Shown: positions 1-11,069, counted from the stretch's first letter. The stretch is DNA of 64,000 nt from Clytia hemisphaerica (GCA_902728285.1 CACVBU010000053.1:1483000-1546999), one strand, 5' to 3'. Translations and numbers: made by a program. Notes: generated by a model not told the origin, from the letters alone.

Positions 1-515
1 TGGTTAAAGGGAATACAAAAAATCCATTTTTTAAGGCGAATAAGAATTTTCCAGGAAAAACCACTTCAGCCATTCTTTAGAGAATCTTGCCCTCCATCTT
101 TGTACAAAAAATCAGAAAAAAGTAATGACAGGATTTTGGACAAAGTCCAAATAACCCTATTTTTAGGCAGTTTTTGGCCCAAATTTGCCCAAATATATAT
201 ATTTTTTCGAAAATCGGGCTCCAAAACATTTTAGGCATTGCCATTTTGCATCATGGTGCAAAAAATCAGAAAAAAATCATGAGTCAACATTGAGAAAAGC
301 TATATTTTCTTATTTGGTTAAAGGGAATTTCCCCTAAAATACGAAAATCTGTTTTTTAAGGCGAATAAGAATTTTCCGGCATAAAATCAGAAAAAACTAA
401 TGAGCCAATCCTGAGAAAAGCTGGTAACAGACGGACAGACGGACGGACGGACATGGGTTAATTTATAGAACCTCCACCGGGGTACCCGGAGGTAGGTCCA
501 ATAAATACAAGTAAG
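1..515. repeat. Dispersed repeat family A, copy 1 (cut by window edge)
   Basis: AT-rich non-coding repeat with internal near-repeats such as 'tttttggcccaaatttgccc' and 'aatcagaaaaaactaatgagcc', ending in a CAGACGGACGGAC run followed by 'ggaggtaggtcca'. The same order of motifs recurs at about 36,940-37,760, including the 'gtaacagacg...gacc...ggtaggtcca' end. The left end lies outside the window. No coding potential seen; class of element unknown. Confidence 0.75.
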
Positions 516-724
516 AAAATAGAAAACAAGGCAAACATTCTCTCGAAATGGTCGAGTACATTTCAATTTTCAAGATTCTCATTTAGAAATGAAGCCTTTC
601 ATGCTTATGAAAATTATTCTTGATACATATCAATTTGCTGATAGAAAAGTATTTTTCTTGAAAACTACTTTAGTTACATTTCGTTACAAATGCTAAAGGG
701 ACTTTTAGTTAAAAAGAAGTAAAC

Positions 725-730
725 TTTATT
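725..730 (-). terminator. Poly(A) signal overlapping the F-box stop codon
   Basis: On the minus strand the stop codon TGA (732-730) runs straight into AATAAA (730-725), giving TGAATAAA. The 3' UTR would be only about 15-25 nt unless a later signal is used. Confidence 0.5.
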
Positions 731-1890
731 CATGAGACAAAGGTATAAATGTATTCTTTTCCAATGCTGTTACCAAGCGATCGCAAAGATTCTCTGCAGT
801 CTGACAACTCCCAATCAGAAGAAAGCTCCTGGGTAATTTCATGAATACTTTCTTTTGGGCTGTATATTGTTATCTTCCTCAAGGTAGAAATACAATTTAA
901 TTGCCCGACTTGAATTTTTGCTTCTTTGAAATTGCACATTGAATGATTAAAAGTAATTTCTTTCAAAACCATGACAGGTGTAAAGTATTTGAAAAATAGT
1001 GTTGTCATATAGTGATACCGTGGAGGCAATATCTCCAATTTTGTCAAATTTTTAAGCATATACAAGCTTTCCATTCCACCATCTTCAAATGATGATTCAT
1101 CAAACAAAAGCACTTGCAAATTAACAAGGTTTTCACAGAGTTTCTTTAATGATACATCAGAAATATAACAACACTCAAATTTTAGATAATTCAGCTTTAC
1201 CAACATATGAAGTGGTCTAAAGTCAAAACAGGTTTCAGGATCTGAGTGATGAGCCCTGTTATGACAACAAAGCTCCAGCTTAGTTAAGGTGCTTATTCTG
1301 CCAAGGATCTTGAGTGATGCAGAGTTAACAAACCATCCTTCCTCAATGTAAACCTCAGTAACTTTATTTTGACCATTCAATATTCGTTTTAAACCACTAC
1401 AATCATCTATATCATCAGTCTCTTGCCATTGGTTGTCCAAATCAGCATTTTTGAATTTCAATTTATTAAAAATTGGCACTTTAGATAATGATTTGCCATC
1501 TTTTAGGTAGCACCGATCAAAATGGAGCATGTTGATTTGATCAAAATGGGACAGTGCTAGTGAGGTACCATCCTCGAGATAAATTAAACTCAGGCATAAA
1601 ACATCAATACTTTCTTTGCAAAATGGTAAGACTAATTTCAAACTTTTCTGACAGTCTTGATTGGTTGTGAATGTGTCAGCAATAAATGTTAACCTTCTGG
1701 TGTGACAGAGATTTGTCAGAGGTTTACATTTAAGTTCCTCATATGAGTTTACTGGTAAACACACACTATGCCAAAGAACAGAGCACACAGTATTTTTATA
1801 AAAAGAATTACAGCATGCCAACAACTTCAAATCTTTACTTCCACAGAAGCTAAATATTTTGGAAAGTAACTCAAAAGGTAAATCTTCCAT
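730..1890 (-). CDS. F-box protein with leucine-rich repeats (single exon)
   Basis: An uninterrupted 386-residue frame. Residues 1-45 (MEDLPFELLSKIFSFCGSKD... then a Trp-containing LWHSVCL stretch) match the F-box pattern of 'LP.E.L..I..' followed by hydrophobic positions, the Skp1-binding module of SCF ubiquitin ligases. The rest has irregular leucine-rich repeats, for example around residues 195-210 (LKILGRISTLTKLEL), 230-245 (LVKLNYLKFECC) and 255-290 (LCENLVNLQVLLF, LYMLKNLTKLEIL), which would be the substrate-binding part. The likely role is substrate receptor of an SCF E3 ligase in cytosol or nucleus; the substrate cannot be read. The start is the only ATG that keeps the F-box at the N-terminus. 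No introns, unlike the other long genes here, so a retrogene is possible. The closest named family (FBXL) is an inference. Confidence 0.8.
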   Translation of the reverse strand: MEDLPFELLSKIFSFCGSKDLKLLACCNSFYKNTVCSVLWHSVCLPVNSYEELKCKPLTNLCHTRRLTFIADTFTTNQDCQKSLKLVLPFCKESIDVLCLSLIYLEDGTSLALSHFDQINMLHFDRCYLKDGKSLSKVPIFNKLKFKNADLDNQWQETDDIDDCSGLKRILNGQNKVTEVYIEEGWFVNSASLKILGRISTLTKLELCCHNRAHHSDPETCFDFRPLHMLVKLNYLKFECCYISDVSLKKLCENLVNLQVLLFDESSFEDGGMESLYMLKNLTKLEILPPRYHYMTTLFFKYFTPVMVLKEITFNHSMCNFKEAKIQVGQLNCISTLRKITIYSPKESIHEITQELSSDWELSDCRESLRSLGNSIGKEYIYTFVS

Positions 1891-2030
1891 ATTTATAAAA
1901 AGTACTAATCTATGGAGAAAAAAATTACAGCCAATTAATGAGCCAATCCAATATTACTGATTTTATTTTGTAATATCCTATCAAATTAAAATTAATTCCC
2001 TTAAGGTATTTTTTCAAAGAATTTGTTACG

Positions 2031-2152
2031 ATTGGATGAAAGCGCTTTTACCTTCATTTGATTGGATACTTTTTATACAATTGTAAGGCAATTTTTTGAC
2101 AACAAAACAATTGATATTGCTGTGATTGGATGATAAAATATTTGGCGCTTTC
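2031..2152 (-). promoter_or_regulatory. Putative F-box gene promoter: three CCAAT boxes and an E2F-like site
   Basis: ATTGG (CCAAT on the gene strand) occurs at 2031, 2061 and 2125, and TTTGGCGC, an E2F-type core, at 2141-2148. They lie 140-260 bp upstream of the ATG with no other open frame between. Motifs are seen; promoter function is inferred. Confidence 0.35.
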
Positions 2153-2451
2153 ACAAGCGTTTGCGATTGAACAAAATAAACAGTGTGTCACAAAGTGCAA
2201 TATTTTGATCGCACGGAAGCGCACAAAAACTTTAGTCCTTTTTTAGTCCCGGTAAGGGTCCAAAGTTCGAAAGTCGGGCGGCACCCCCTCCCCCGTCAGC
2301 TCGCAACCCTAGTACGGGTACGGGGGTCCCCCCTGGATTTTTACTTACTGTTAAATCTCTTTGACAACTAATTTGTTTTGATAACTACTCCACCAAGTTT
2401 ATCAATCATACTTTCTGTCATAACATGTCACAATAACTTTTACTGATATCG
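2153..2451. other. Gene-free stretch, locally GC-rich
   Basis: No supported gene. A short GC-rich patch (2260-2340) stands out from the AT-rich surroundings, with short frames only. Confidence 0.5.
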
Positions 2452-2640
2452 TGAAGTCGGGTAACCGGTAATTTGCATCTGTGGAGGATAACATGCATAG
2501 CCCTCAAATGAATGACCTGGCTGGCCATTAAAATACAAAGTTAAATCAAAGCAAAAATGCGGAGCTGCGTACTGAAGTTCACTTGTTTTAAAATTTTACT
2601 GCTTTGATTGGTCATTCATATGATGGCTATGCAAGTTTCC
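2452..2640. mobile_element. Degenerate copy of palindromic element B
   Basis: The left part 'gtggaggataacatgcatag' through 'gacctggctggccattaaaa' matches the left arm of the intact hairpin element at 9477-9702. The right part (2608-2640, 'tggtcattcat...ggctatgcaagtt') is a decayed right arm. Confidence 0.6.
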
Positions 2641-3166
2641 CTCGCTCCCAGTTTTCAGAGCATGTCATGGCTGCCCCCAAGGAAAAATTATACCATTGAA
2701 ATCCTGCCCTTAAACTTTGTGTACCCACCTAGCAACTCCAGAAGTCAGGCAACTTTCCTTGACGTCAAACCAAATGTTTCATTTTTCCGTGAACTTTGAA
2801 TCCTTCGAATTTGTTTTCTATGTATGCTAAAGCATTCCGGTTTTTACTAAAAGAAAGCCTGTGATCTTAGCTTTCCAGCAGTATATAACACTGTGGACTC
2901 GGGCTAGAAGGCAAATTGGTAAAGTGCCGAAAGTTTTTGCAACATTTTCAGAATTGTTTTTCGACGGGAGAAAAATAAGTTGCAACTATCGATGAACAAA
3001 TGTTTCTGGAAATGGAGGAAAATGTACTTGACTTTGTATGTTTATCAGAAAAAAGGTGAGGAATTCAAAAATCACAATCGCTAATTTTAGTTTTTTCATT
3101 TTTATGTAGTTTTTTTAACTTTTTTATTTTTGCTTCTTTAGCATGGGAATGTCCCAAAAAAAGTTT

Positions 3167-3311
3167 ATATTTCTGCCGAAATGGATTTTCTTTTCATTTG
3201 GGGTTGCTCCTTTCAGATTAACTTATTCTTTATTTATTTTATATTTCTGCCAAAATGGATTTTTTTTTCATTTGGGGTTTCTCCTTTCAGATTAACTTAT
3301 TCTTTATTTAT
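3167..3311. repeat. 74-bp tandem duplication
   Basis: Two adjacent near-identical units, 3167-3240 and 3241-3311, both opening 'atatttctgcc.aaatggat' and ending 'attctttattta'. Short frames across it are by-products of the duplication. Confidence 0.85.
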
Positions 3312-4140
3312 AACTTTTCGTTCCTCCATTTCCAGGGGACCCTTGAAAATGGGTCCTATCGCCTTTTTAGACTCATTTCAACCTTTTCCAAGCTAATTTT
3401 CTTCAAAAACAAAAAAAAAACAATGCAATGTCTTCTTTTTTCAAAAAAAGATATATCTTTCGTTATTTTCATAAATATACTAAATATTTTACAAATATTT
3501 TTATATAATAATATTCTAACACCATCAAAGAATTCTCCCTCCAAATTTCAGGTCTCTAGCTACACTAGAAAAAGAGACATGCAAAATTAAAGAAGCCTGA
3601 CTGGGAAATATCTTTTTTTTCTTTTTTGACACATTTTAATAATTTTTCCAAGCTATTTTCCTAACTTTTTTTTTGACATTTTTAGTCAAATTTTTGACAC
3701 TAAAATTTGAATATCTTTACAACCACTTATCCTGGAGGCCTATGACCCCTCATTTTCTTTCTTTTTCAAAGCTCTACAAGATAGGATAGGTTTTGAGAAA
3801 AAGAAATTGAAATTTGAAAAATCTTCTGGAGTTGCTAACCCACCCAAAATAACCTGAGATCAGATTGTGGTTGTTTACTGCCCACCACGCTGAAGCTCTA
3901 AAGGGATGGGTGAAAACATACAATCAGACGAATATGCAATCTCGAAATCGTAAGGACCCCGTTCGTCTAAAAGGACTGGGGATGACAACAAAGTTACGTG
4001 ATTGTGTTTATGAATAGGGCGCTGTATCAGTTTTTGACTTTCTGGCGCACAACAAGATTCTTGTTGTAAAATTTTCCGCGGGAGGACTATTTTCCTCAGA
4101 TGTATAATTTTCAAGTGCCTTCAGAGGTTTACCGTGCACG
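3312..4140. other. Gene-free AT-rich stretch
   Basis: Long T and A runs, no frame with recognisable protein features and no clear element ends. I see nothing I can name. Confidence 0.5.
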
Positions 4141-4149
4141 TAAGAAAAT

Positions 4150-4495
4150 AGGACCCTGCTGACGCACCGGACTGTCCGGTGTATTTGTCCCGTGGCAAAA
4201 AGTATCCTTTCGCTACACCGGACGCAATAAGTCCAGTGTCAGTCCGGTGTTAAATACAGGGAATTTTGGACGCCGGACATTTATGAAACAAAAAATTAAG
4301 AAACACTGGACGCACCGGACTGGTCATGTCCGTGTTTTGATTGTTTGGTGGAAAAAATTATCCTTCTCCGTCACCGGATATCCGACTTCCATAAGTCCGG
4401 TGTAAAGATTGTCCGGTGGTAAAAAAAATTATCATTTTACACCAGACTTTCGCGTGTCCGGTGTTCGTTAAAGTCCGGTGCGTCGGCAGGGTCCT
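4150..4495. mobile_element. hAT-like MITE, 346 bp, with 8-bp target duplication
   Basis: Terminal inverted repeats AGGACCCTGC...GCAGGGTCCT continue inward as 'gacgcaccggact'. The element is filled with short inverted and direct copies of 'ccggac/gtccgg'. AAGAAAAT flanks both sides (4142-4149 and 4496-4503), an 8-bp duplication as made by hAT transposases. No transposase frame, so non-autonomous. Confidence 0.85.
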
Positions 4496-4550
4496 AAGAA
4501 AATTATGGGACCCAGAAAAGGCTGCTAAAAACCCAGAAAAAGTAACAAAA

Positions 4551-4743
4551 CCAGACAATCTCAATCGAACAGAATCGACGATCGAACCAGTCGAAACAAA
4601 TCGAATGCAATCGACCGATTGAAATTCGATTGTCGAACGCAATCGAATCTCAATCGAATATTACCGCAATTTTCAGATTCGATTGATATTCGATTGCGTT
4701 TGATTGATGTTCGATTGCGTTCGATTGCGTTCGATCGTCAATT
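4551..4743. mobile_element. Palindromic 'TCGATTG' element, degraded copy
   Basis: The left end 'ccagacaatctcaatcgaac' matches the intact copy at 5672-5859; the interior is built from repeated 'aatcga/tcgatt' words. The right terminal repeat has decayed. Confidence 0.65.
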
Positions 4744-4824
4744 CATTGACCCCCGGATTGTTCATCGCATAATTTCTACGGGAAATCGAAAGTAATTTCA
4801 TTCAGCTTGTGATGTTTGAGAGCT

Positions 4825-5650
4825 GCACAAGTGTTTCAACCGGTATTCCAACAAAGCCATATTTTGGTTTGTACAGAAATTTCGCCCGCTCAAATCTAAA
4901 CAACAAAATGGTCAATCTCACTAAAGCAAAACATTGCGGCCACGGCATTTCCCTGGATAAAAATTCTGGTCACGTGACCATCCGTGATTTTAGACCAATG
5001 AAAACGCTTCATTTCCCCGGATTAAAGTTGTGTCTACACTAACGCGCGAAAATTAGCTAGAAAAAAAGAGGAAAAACCGGGGGTCAAATTAAATGTTTCT
5101 CCCTTCTTTCGGCAAACATAAAAGACTTTAAGAGGCCATTTATTTAAGAAAAGGGTGTTATATTATAAATTATGTAAGTAAGTGATATTTAAGTAAGAAC
5201 TTCATTAACAATGTTATTAAAAAACAAACCCCCCGCTATATGATAATTCATTTCTTAACTTATGGACCCTTTGGAGTCTTTGTAAACGATCATCTGGCGT
5301 GTAGTTGCAGCCTATACAAGAATTGGAATCTAAAGTCTGAAGTCGTAACTCCTTGCCAGTGACCCCCAGAGAATTTTTAGTTGGAGCACTGACTTTAGGT
5401 TGGTTTGGAAACTTTTTTTTGAAATGACACTTTAGATGAAACCTTTATTATTGGATCATAAAGGTTCATTTGTTTATTTTTTTTCAAATTATTGGAGCTG
5501 CAATAGCTTTGAAAAACGAAGATTTTTGATAGTTATCAGTGTGGGCTTGGCCGCCATTTTGAATTTCGATTTTTCTTCTCTTGTACTCGGCAATTTAGAG
5601 GTTGTTCGTAATACGCGATTTGGCTTACGCGTAACACCTGTGGCTGGGAT
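4825..5650. repeat. Segmental duplication, copy 1
   Basis: The order of sequence from 'cacaagtgtttcaacc' to 'cgcgtaacacctgtg' is found again at 6505-9085, where it is broken by two extra blocks (6875-7565 and about 7921-8938). Copy 1 contains the palindrome TGGTCACGTGACCA (4967-4980). No open gene in it. Confidence 0.85.
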
Positions 5651-5671
5651 GTTGGGAAGCTGCAAGAATAA

Positions 5672-5859
5672 AGCCAGACGATCTCAATCGAACGGAATCG
5701 AAGATCGAACCAGTCGAACAACAATCGAACCAATCGAATATTACCCAGAATTTTGACATTCGATTGAGATTCGATTGCGTTCCACAATTGAATTTCAATC
5801 GGTCGATTGCGTTCGATTTGGTTCGATCGTCGATTCTGTTCGATTGAGATCGTCTGGCT
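5672..5859. mobile_element. Palindromic 'TCGATTG' MITE, intact copy
   Basis: The ends 'agccagacgatctcaatcga' and its inverse close a 188-bp hairpin made of repeated 'caatcga/tcgattg' words. No coding capacity; the target duplication is unclear. Confidence 0.75.
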
Positions 5860-6229
5860 GGCCAAAAATTGGCGCATCTCCACCGTAGAAGCGGTAGGTA
5901 AAAATACTCACTTTAGTACTGTGGAAGGTTAGAGAAATGTAAACATTTCCATTTTTTTTCTTTCCTTTAAAGAGAATTTTTAAGATATTTGAACATGATA
6001 TTAATGACAATTTTATGTATCTCTCCTGAAAATTTCAAAAAAATTCATCTAGAGGAAAAGAAGTTATGATTAAAAGGAGTTCTTTACCTACCATTTCTCT
6101 GCTGGGTTTTCTTATGAGAACTGGATGTTTACCTACCATTTTTTACGGGGGAGAGTGAAGTTTCCCGTGGTTGCCAAAATCAAAACAATGGCAAATTGTT
6201 TACGCATTTGCGCATATTTGTGTTCATTT

Positions 6230-6448
6230 TATATTTCTAGTTGCAGGAGGCTTTAGAGGCTATTCTCGCAAATATAGACGCTACTAAAGCGTCCCGTCAG
6301 CATGAAATGACTTACCCAATTCCCTCACATGGCATGGGTTGACCCGGGTGAAGGAATGTTCACTTGCCAAGTGAACTGCCGTGAGTGGGAATCGAACCCT
6401 GGCCTCCTGCACAGAAGCCAAGGTCGACTACCACTATACCACGGCACC
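6230..6448 (-). mobile_element. tRNA-derived SINE, copy 1
   Basis: Read on the minus strand, the 5' end is tRNA-like: an A-box-like TGGTATAGTGG and a B box GGTTCGATTCC lie about 35 nt apart. A shared body follows ('ttcacttggcaagtgaa', 'tgacccgggtgaag') and an A/T-rich tail of 'atttctat' units. Copies 2 (10,427) and 3 (27,109) share head, body and tail. RNA polymerase III transcription is inferred from the two boxes. Confidence 0.8.
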
Positions 6449-6890
6449 TATCATAATCTATTTAGACTACCTTTGCCCATTCTGGATTTGGTTTAAACAT
6501 CTTACACAAGTGTTTCAACCGGTATTCCAACGAAGCCATATTTTGGTTTGTACAGAAATTTTGCCCGCTCAAATCTAAACAACAAAATGGTCAATCTCAC
6601 TAAAGCAAAACATTGCGACCACGGCATTTCCCTGGATAAAAATTCTGGTCACGTGACCATCCGTGATTTTAGACCAATGAAAACGCTTCATTTCCCCGGA
6701 TTAAAGTTGTGTCTACACTAACAAGCGGGAAATGGCTAGAAAACGAGAGAAAAAACCGGGGGTCAAATTAAATTTTTCTTCCTTCTTGCGGCAAACATAA
6801 AAGACTTTAAGAGGCCATTTATTTAAGAAAGGGGTGTTATATCATAAATGAATTATGTAAGTAAGTGATATTTTAAATCAGTTAGGGAAA

Positions 6891-7564
6891 CCATTCAGGA
6901 TCCTGCCATTCTACAAGCCAGCAAAAACTAAATGACACTTGTAACTTAAGTTTCTTACCATCTTCCATCGAAAACAACCAAAAACATTGCTACTTCCCAA
7001 AGCCGGAGACCAAAACAAATTATCTTCCAAGATTATGGCGCCCTTTTGGATCTATTGTTAAGGCCATCTAAAATGGTGGAAAGAGTTGCGGAAAGACAAA
7101 GGTGCCCGCTGCTTTGAGGGTGGCAACGCCAAAACGCCCGATATGATCTTCCAACAGAAGGCGAGTTAATTGCCGCGCGAGTTACATCATGCACTCCACC
7201 GCAGCGCACAACGAAGCGTGTTTCAATGAATATCATTAATTATAAGAATATCTTATGTGCTTACCTTCAGTAAACTTTGAGTGCTTCATTGAAAATGAAG
7301 AAGGTAAGAAGATAAAAAATGCGCTGGATAATTTTCATTGTAACAGTTTGGTCAATCATCGCTGAAAGTTTGAAAAAGTTTTTCCGACGCAAAAAAAATC
7401 TCAGCCAATTAAAAGCACAGTGTGCTTATACTTACTATGTTTGCTAGATCGTCTAGGCTAGAAAAAATGCGAAAAGACACGAACGCCATTTTTTAATGAG
7501 TGATGTTATGATTTTTTTGATTGCGGCCGTGTACAGGAACTCGCCAAATGTTCCTAACTGTAAA
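6891..7564. other. Extra block 1 in segmental duplication copy 2
   Basis: Unique sequence of about 670 bp with a short GC-richer core (7033-7220). No convincing gene; frames here are short and start without a recognisable domain. Confidence 0.4.
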
Positions 7565-7920
7565 TAACAAGTTCATTAACAATTTTATTTTGAAGTTTGT
7601 TTTTAAAAACAGAACCCCTGTGTTATATGATAATCTCATTTTCTTAACTTATGGACCCATTTGGAAGTCTTTGTAATACAGATCATTTGGCAGTGTAGTT
7701 GCAGCCTATACAAGAATTGGAATCTAAAGTCTGAAGTCGTAACTCCTTGTCAGTGACCCCGCAGATAAGTTTTTAGTTGGCAGACACTGACTTTAGGTTG
7801 GTTTGGAAATCGTTTTATTTTGAAATGTAATCTTTATTTATTTGGATTCATCATGAAAGGTTCAAGGTTTGTTTACTTTTTATTTCAAAATATTTCATTG
7901 ATTTATTGAGCTGCAATAGC

Positions 7921-8939
7921 CAGTGAGGGTCTTATCGCGATTCTCAGATTTACGGAAAACACCAGCTTTTTGCTGATTTTTTCCTCGATTGCCCAAAACC
8001 CGTAACCTTTTTAGCTTGAGGGAAAAAAAAAATTAGAGTTTTTGGCTTTGCCAAAAAAAACGCCTAGTCAAAATTTTTTCATCTTCGCAGGATCCATTCC
8101 CAACCTCAAAATACATCTTTTTGTCTAGGGGTTTGTTTGGCAAATTCTTCCTTCGAAGAATATCCATCACTTTCGTTTTCCCCTGAAGACCGCGAGAGAA
8201 AAAATATTAGGGCCCGCGCTCTAGGCGGGCGACCTAGACTCCCTTTCGTTTTGTATAATTTTATAATGACGTATAAGGTAGCGTAATTCATGCAAAAATG
8301 ATATGATAAATATAATCTTTTTGTTTTTATTTTCAGGTATGCCGCCAAACATTGACGTCATCGTGTATGGATTCAGCATGAACAATAGGACCGACAGACT
8401 CGACAAAAGGAACAAACAATAAGACGACCCGAGAATCTTACGATGAGGGCGTTTTGTCTCCGCCTGATATCACGCCCACAGAAGACGCTGTTTAAAAAGC
8501 GGGGGTAAAAATAGTGAGTAATAGCTTTTGTAAGTGTTTATTTTGCGAAATATATAACCATTTTCTAATATGGTCTACAAACTAGCATTTCTAGAATTTT
8601 GATAATGAAAACTTAAATATATAATGAAGAAAAAAACAAACCATTTCAATTTTATTTATAAGTTTAACCCCCGGAAAAATTATGTATTACCTATTACATA
8701 ACTTTACATTTCCCGACTCGCTAACTCCCAGAGGAATTCCGATTGTAAACCCGATTGGTTAATTTCGGAACATCTTCATAATGGCAGATAATTTAGAAGT
8801 GTCTAGTGGAAAGGTCGTGTGAATTTTCAGATGTCAGTGGTAATTTTGTTGGTTGATGGCTTGTTGAATCTGGGAAGAAAAAAGTAAACAGGTATAGCTT
8901 TTTCTAACCAAGGATCTGAAGGATTCGAGCCACACTGAT
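7921..8939. other. Extra block 2 in segmental duplication copy 2, with an exon-like patch
   Basis: About 1 kb absent from copy 1. 8335-8500 is GC-richer and follows a pyrimidine tract ending TTTTCAG (to 8337). A 27-codon frame begins MPPNIDVIVYGFSMNN and stops at about 8420; a +1 frame continues to 8490. This may be a decayed exon; I recognise no protein family. Confidence 0.3.
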
Positions 8940-9186
8940 AGCTGAATGAAAAACGAAGATTTTTGATAGTTATCAGCGTGGGCTTGGCCGCCATTTTGAA
9001 TTTCGATTTTTTTTCTCCTGTACTCGGCAATTTAGAGGTTGTTCGTAATACGCGTTTTGGCTTTACGTGTAACACTTGTGCTTAGTTCATACGCGTGCGC
9101 AGTCGACACTGTTAACTTAAACGGTGTATTTTAAGTCATTTTGCCCGAGACCAGAGATTATCAAAAATTTGCCCCTGCCCTACACA

Positions 9187-9368
9187 TAGACCTTTTTTTA
9201 AAGAGGCAGCCATGTCGAATAATTATGTACTCCAGCATAAAAACAATGATACAGCCATGCATAATTTGTTAAATATGCATGATACAGTAATTATACATGG
9301 CTGTATCATTGTTTTTATGCTGGAGTACATAATTATTCAACATGGCTGCCTCTTTAAAAAAAGGTCTA
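9187..9368. mobile_element. Near-perfect hairpin MITE, 182 bp
   Basis: Arms 9187-9259 and 9296-9368 are almost exact inverse copies (ends TAGACC/GGTCTA, inner 'gatacagccatg'), with a 36-bp loop. Very little divergence between arms, so recent or under conversion. Confidence 0.9.
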
Positions 9369-9476
9369 TTCTGCCCCCGAGATTTCGATATGATTTCTGC
9401 CATACTCTGCAACCTCGCTGGATGCTTTTGCAAACTGGCCTCGCTCCCAACTGCAAGTTACCCAGCTTCACGGTAT

Positions 9477-9702
9477 ACCGTGAGATTGGGTAACTTGCAT
9501 CAGTGGAGGCTAACATGCATAGCCCTTAAATGAATGACCTGGCTGGTCATTAAAATACAACTACACAGCTCCGCTCGCAGCTCTACTGTACCATTTTTGT
9601 TTTGATTTTTAAAACTTTGTATTTTAATGACCAGCCAGGTCTTTCATTTGGAGGGCTATGCATGTTAGCCTCCACTGATGCAAGTTACCAAATCTCACGG
9701 TA
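9477..9702. mobile_element. Palindromic element B, intact copy
   Basis: The left arm from ACCGTGAGATTGGGTAACTT through 'gacctggctggtcattaaaa' is mirrored by the right arm ending 'aaatctcacggt'. Just outside the left end a further inverse copy of the terminus (9451-9476) makes a small extra palindrome. A degraded relative is at 2452-2640. Confidence 0.85.
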
Positions 9703-9929
9703 CCATAAAGAGAGATTGCCACTAAAATTGCCAATAAAAATGCCACTGAGCTACTCTGTCTTTTATTTAATCGCAAATAGGAATATAATGGTAAGGAAAG
9801 AACTTACAAATCTCAGCAATCTTTGTTTCTTCCAGAACTTTCACGAGGCCAAAGTTTTTCACATGTTTCTTTCAAAATGGCGTCCAGAAAACTGATGCAA
9901 AAGATTACGTAATAAAGATTTTTCAAAGA

Positions 9930-10110
9930 AGGCCCCGGGGGGCGTCGTGACGACCGACTGGCCGCCCGGGCATTAAACTCCAAGCAGCTCTTCGTGCTCC
10001 ACGCATTCCACGCATGCGCTCTAAAGGGAATGGTTCATCTGCCTTAGCTAGCTGGTGATCGGTTATGAGATTACCCGGGCATAGCCCCGGCGGTAGCCAT
10101 CGTCATACGA
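9930..10110. other. GC-rich island of unknown nature
   Basis: About 180 bp clearly GC-richer than the flanks ('ggccccggggggcgtcgtg', 'gccgcccgggc', 'acccgggcatagccccggcg'). No frame of note and no tRNA or rRNA recognised. Confidence 0.4.
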
Positions 10111-10426
10111 GTAGGATTAAATTAGTTAAAATGATATATTTTGAAAAACTTGGCCTTGCTTGGTCCTCGCTACAGTGACATATACATATAGTAATTCCCA
10201 CGCGATTTGCAAAATCAGATATGAAATACCGTCGTTTTGTGTATAAGTTTCCCAATTCCACTCTAAGATTCTTGTCAATGCCACTCTTCCTGCCTTCCGG
10301 AGGGCTTATTTCTAAAGGTACTGAAAATCATGAAACTGCCTAACTTTCCGAAGCTTATTTTTCAACTACCCGGAGTCCTGGTTTTTTTCCGCTAGAAAAG
10401 TGGCAAAGGAATCTTAGTACGGAAAT

Positions 10427-10630
10427 GGGTGCTGTGGTATAGTGGTAATTGACCTTGTTGCTGCACAGGTGACTGAGGTTCGATTTCCACTCGCAGCGAT
10501 TCACTTGGCAAGTGAATGAACCTTCGCTCGGGTCAGTTCAATGTGCTGACGGGGCGCTAATTGAAAGCGTCTATAGTTGCGAAAATGGGCCTCAAAGCCT
10601 CCTGCGACTCAACCAAATAGAAATAGAAAT
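10427..10630 (+). mobile_element. tRNA-derived SINE, copy 2
   Basis: The head carries GTGGTATAGTGG and GGTTCGATTTCC, then 'ttcacttggcaagtgaa', 'gaaagcgtctat', 'cctcaaagcctcctgcgac' and the tail AAATAGAAATAGAAAT. This is the most complete copy for body and tail. Confidence 0.85.
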
Positions 10631-10733
10631 GAGAGACTTATAAAACGACAGTAAAGCCTTGATACCCGATCTAAAGTAGAGACGGGGGAACGAGTGTTGT
10701 CATAACATCATACTGTACCATAATAGTGCCGTA

Positions 10734-11069
10734 GCCACCGGGGGGGGGGGGCGGGGGGCCTTGGGCCCCCCAAAACATTTTTTAGATTATGGTATTTTTT
10801 TTAAAAAGGTGTAAATTTCATCAACGGTGTCTGTATATTTACTAACTATGTAAGAAGATAGTGTTATGATTTGAAAATATACTAATATGCACGCAATTTC
10901 TACTTGCCTTTTCCTGAAAATTGACTTTCGACTTTCGGAGAGGCAGTTTTAGCCAATCTGGAGGGTATAAAGCCCAAAATTTTCCTGGCTCGTCGGCCGC
11001 AACCAGTGGGTCTCCTTAGATACTGAACATATAGGGCCCCCTAAAACATAATTTGTGTCTACGGCACTG
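10734..11069. mobile_element. hAT-like MITE of the CAGTGCCGTAG family, copy 1
   Basis: Inverted ends AGTGCCGTAGCCACC...CTACGGCACT with a subterminal poly-G/C tract (twelve G at 10,740), like the copies at 52,905 and 58,188. Flanks CCATAATA and CCATATCA look like a mutated 8-bp target duplication. No transposase frame. Confidence 0.75.

Larger units (their letters stand above)
6505..9085. repeat. Segmental duplication, copy 2, with two insertions
   Basis: Matches 4825-5650 in three blocks: 6505-6890, 7565-7920 and 8940-9085. The extra blocks between them are either insertions here or deletions in copy 1. TGGTCACGTGACCA is kept at 6646-6659. Confidence 0.8.

Noticed and set aside
3000-3056. 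Possible first exon MFLEMEENVLDFVCLSEK with a GTGAGG donor
   Set aside because: No downstream exon joins it in frame and no homology is recognised.
9602-9895. 97-residue plus frame
   Set aside because: The first third is the right arm of palindromic element B; no domain in the rest.
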